A stretch of DNA of 64,000 bases from Streptomyces sp. ST2-7A (GTDB lineage: Bacteria; Actinomycetota; Actinomycetes; Streptomycetales; Streptomycetaceae). Of this stretch, positions 63,385 through 64,000 are shown piece by piece (position 1 is the first letter of the stretch; each line of letters opens with the position of its first letter). The position numbers and the translations under genes are program-made. The stretch spans positions 1-64,000 of the forward strand of contig NZ_JAJUWS010000021.1 in the NCBI RefSeq assembly GCF_021390475.1, written 5' to 3'. The notes beneath the pieces were generated by a model that was given only the letters and a program-made list of their open reading frames with translations, made no database searches and was not told where the DNA came from.

Positions 63385-64000
63385 GTGCTGGTGCTGTTGC
63401 CACCGTCCGAGGGAAAGGCCGAGCGGGAGGGGGACGGTCCGCCGCTGGATCTCGGCTCCCTCGCCCTGCCCGGGCTGAACGACGCCCGGAGGACCGTGCT
63501 GACCGAGTTGGTGGAGCTGTGCTCCGGCGATCCCGACAAGGCCCGCGAGGTGCTGGGGCTCGGCCCCCGCCGGGCCGGGGAGATCGGTCTCAACGCCGCA
63601 CTGTGGTCGGCACCCACCCTCCCGGCGGGCGAGCTGTACACCGGGGTGCTGTACGACGCCCTGGACCTGCCCTCCCTGGGCCCGGAGGCCCGGCGACGGG
63701 CCGCGGAGTCGGTGCTGATCCTCTCCGGACCGCTGGGCGCGCTGCGGGTGGACGACCGGGTGCCCGCCCACCGCTGTTCGGTGGGGGTGCGATTGCCGGC
63801 GCTGGGCGGACTGGGGCCGTTCTGGCGGGGCCCGATGGCGGAGACGATGCCCGCCGAGGCCGGGAAACGGCCGATCCTCGACCTGCGCTCGGCCGCCTAC
63901 GCCACCATGTGGAAGCCGACCGGCGAGTGGGCCCGTCGCACGATCACCGTCCGGGTACTGCACTCCCGGACGGTGGACGGCGAGGAGAAGCGGAGCGTGG
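63385..64000 (+). CDS. yaaA: YaaA-family peroxide stress protein (partial)
   Basis: A reading frame of at least 205 codons that runs off the window. It starts MLVLLPPSEGKA-like after a GTG with AGGAGAGGG upstream. The family motifs LLPPSEGK, LYTGVLYDAL, ILSGPLGALR and YATMWKP are visible. YaaA proteins bind DNA and reduce iron-mediated damage under peroxide stress. The last residues are outside the window. Confidence 0.9.
   Translation, partial: MLVLLPPSEGKAEREGDGPPLDLGSLALPGLNDARRTVLTELVELCSGDPDKAREVLGLGPRRAGEIGLNAALWSAPTLPAGELYTGVLYDALDLPSLGPEARRRAAESVLILSGPLGALRVDDRVPAHRCSVGVRLPALGGLGPFWRGPMAETMPAEAGKRPILDLRSAAYATMWKPTGEWARRTITVRVLHSRTVDGEEKRSV

Overview
The window is GC-rich chromosomal DNA from an actinomycete, almost certainly Streptomyces or a close relative. 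Codon third positions are strongly G/C, GTG starts and 4-nt GTGA/ATGA gene overlaps are common, and the gene content (GlnA2-type synthetase, F420-dependent reductase, VanJ-like protein, iron boxes of the DmdR type, LAXTG sortase substrate) fits that group. All identifications come from reading the sequence; no database search was run.

Layout. Positions 1-5290 are the right-hand part of an integrated mobile element of the AICE type: a small membrane protein, a primase-polymerase coupled to a P-loop ATPase, an iteron array, an excisionase and a tyrosine integrase. It abuts the 3' end of a gamma-glutamylpolyamine synthetase gene (glnA2). Positions 5291-21471 are core chromosome: glnA2, a PhoX-like secreted phosphatase, a DosR/DosS-like two-component system with a universal stress protein, nadE, a VanJ-like protein, panB, npdG, map, heme oxygenase and a secreted peptidoglycan-binding protein. 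Positions 20034-28784 form a haem acquisition locus: haem oxygenase, two HtaA-domain surface proteins, and a haem ABC importer, with iron boxes in front of the oxygenase and between the second HtaA gene and the importer.

Positions 29248-51807 are an exopolysaccharide locus: initiating sugar transferase, GDP-fucose genes (gmd, fcl), a large secreted beta-propeller/LamG protein, glycosyltransferases, a Wzy-like polymerase, a Wzx-like flippase, a Wzz/BY-kinase-like protein with a degraded P-loop, a cytidylyltransferase and a CDP-alcohol transferase. Inside it sits an AT-richer three-gene island (39871-43261) that encodes a small secreted two-cysteine peptide and a dedicated ABC transporter (LolD-like ATPase plus FtsX-like permease). 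This is the best candidate here for an undescribed peptide system.

Positions 52127-64000 are housekeeping and accessory genes: a lipoprotein, a stand-alone primase-polymerase-like protein, an Rsm22-like methyltransferase, a serine hydrolase, a Bcr/CflA-type efflux pump, a PhzF-like protein, a PBP4/DacB homologue that lacks its catalytic motifs, a GAF-PP2C phosphatase, the RNase P RNA gene, and the start of yaaA. The strongest observations are the peptide-ABC island, the catalytically empty DacB, the degenerate BY-kinase, the iteron array, and a 51-bp divergent region in which map and a small gene both appear to be leaderless.
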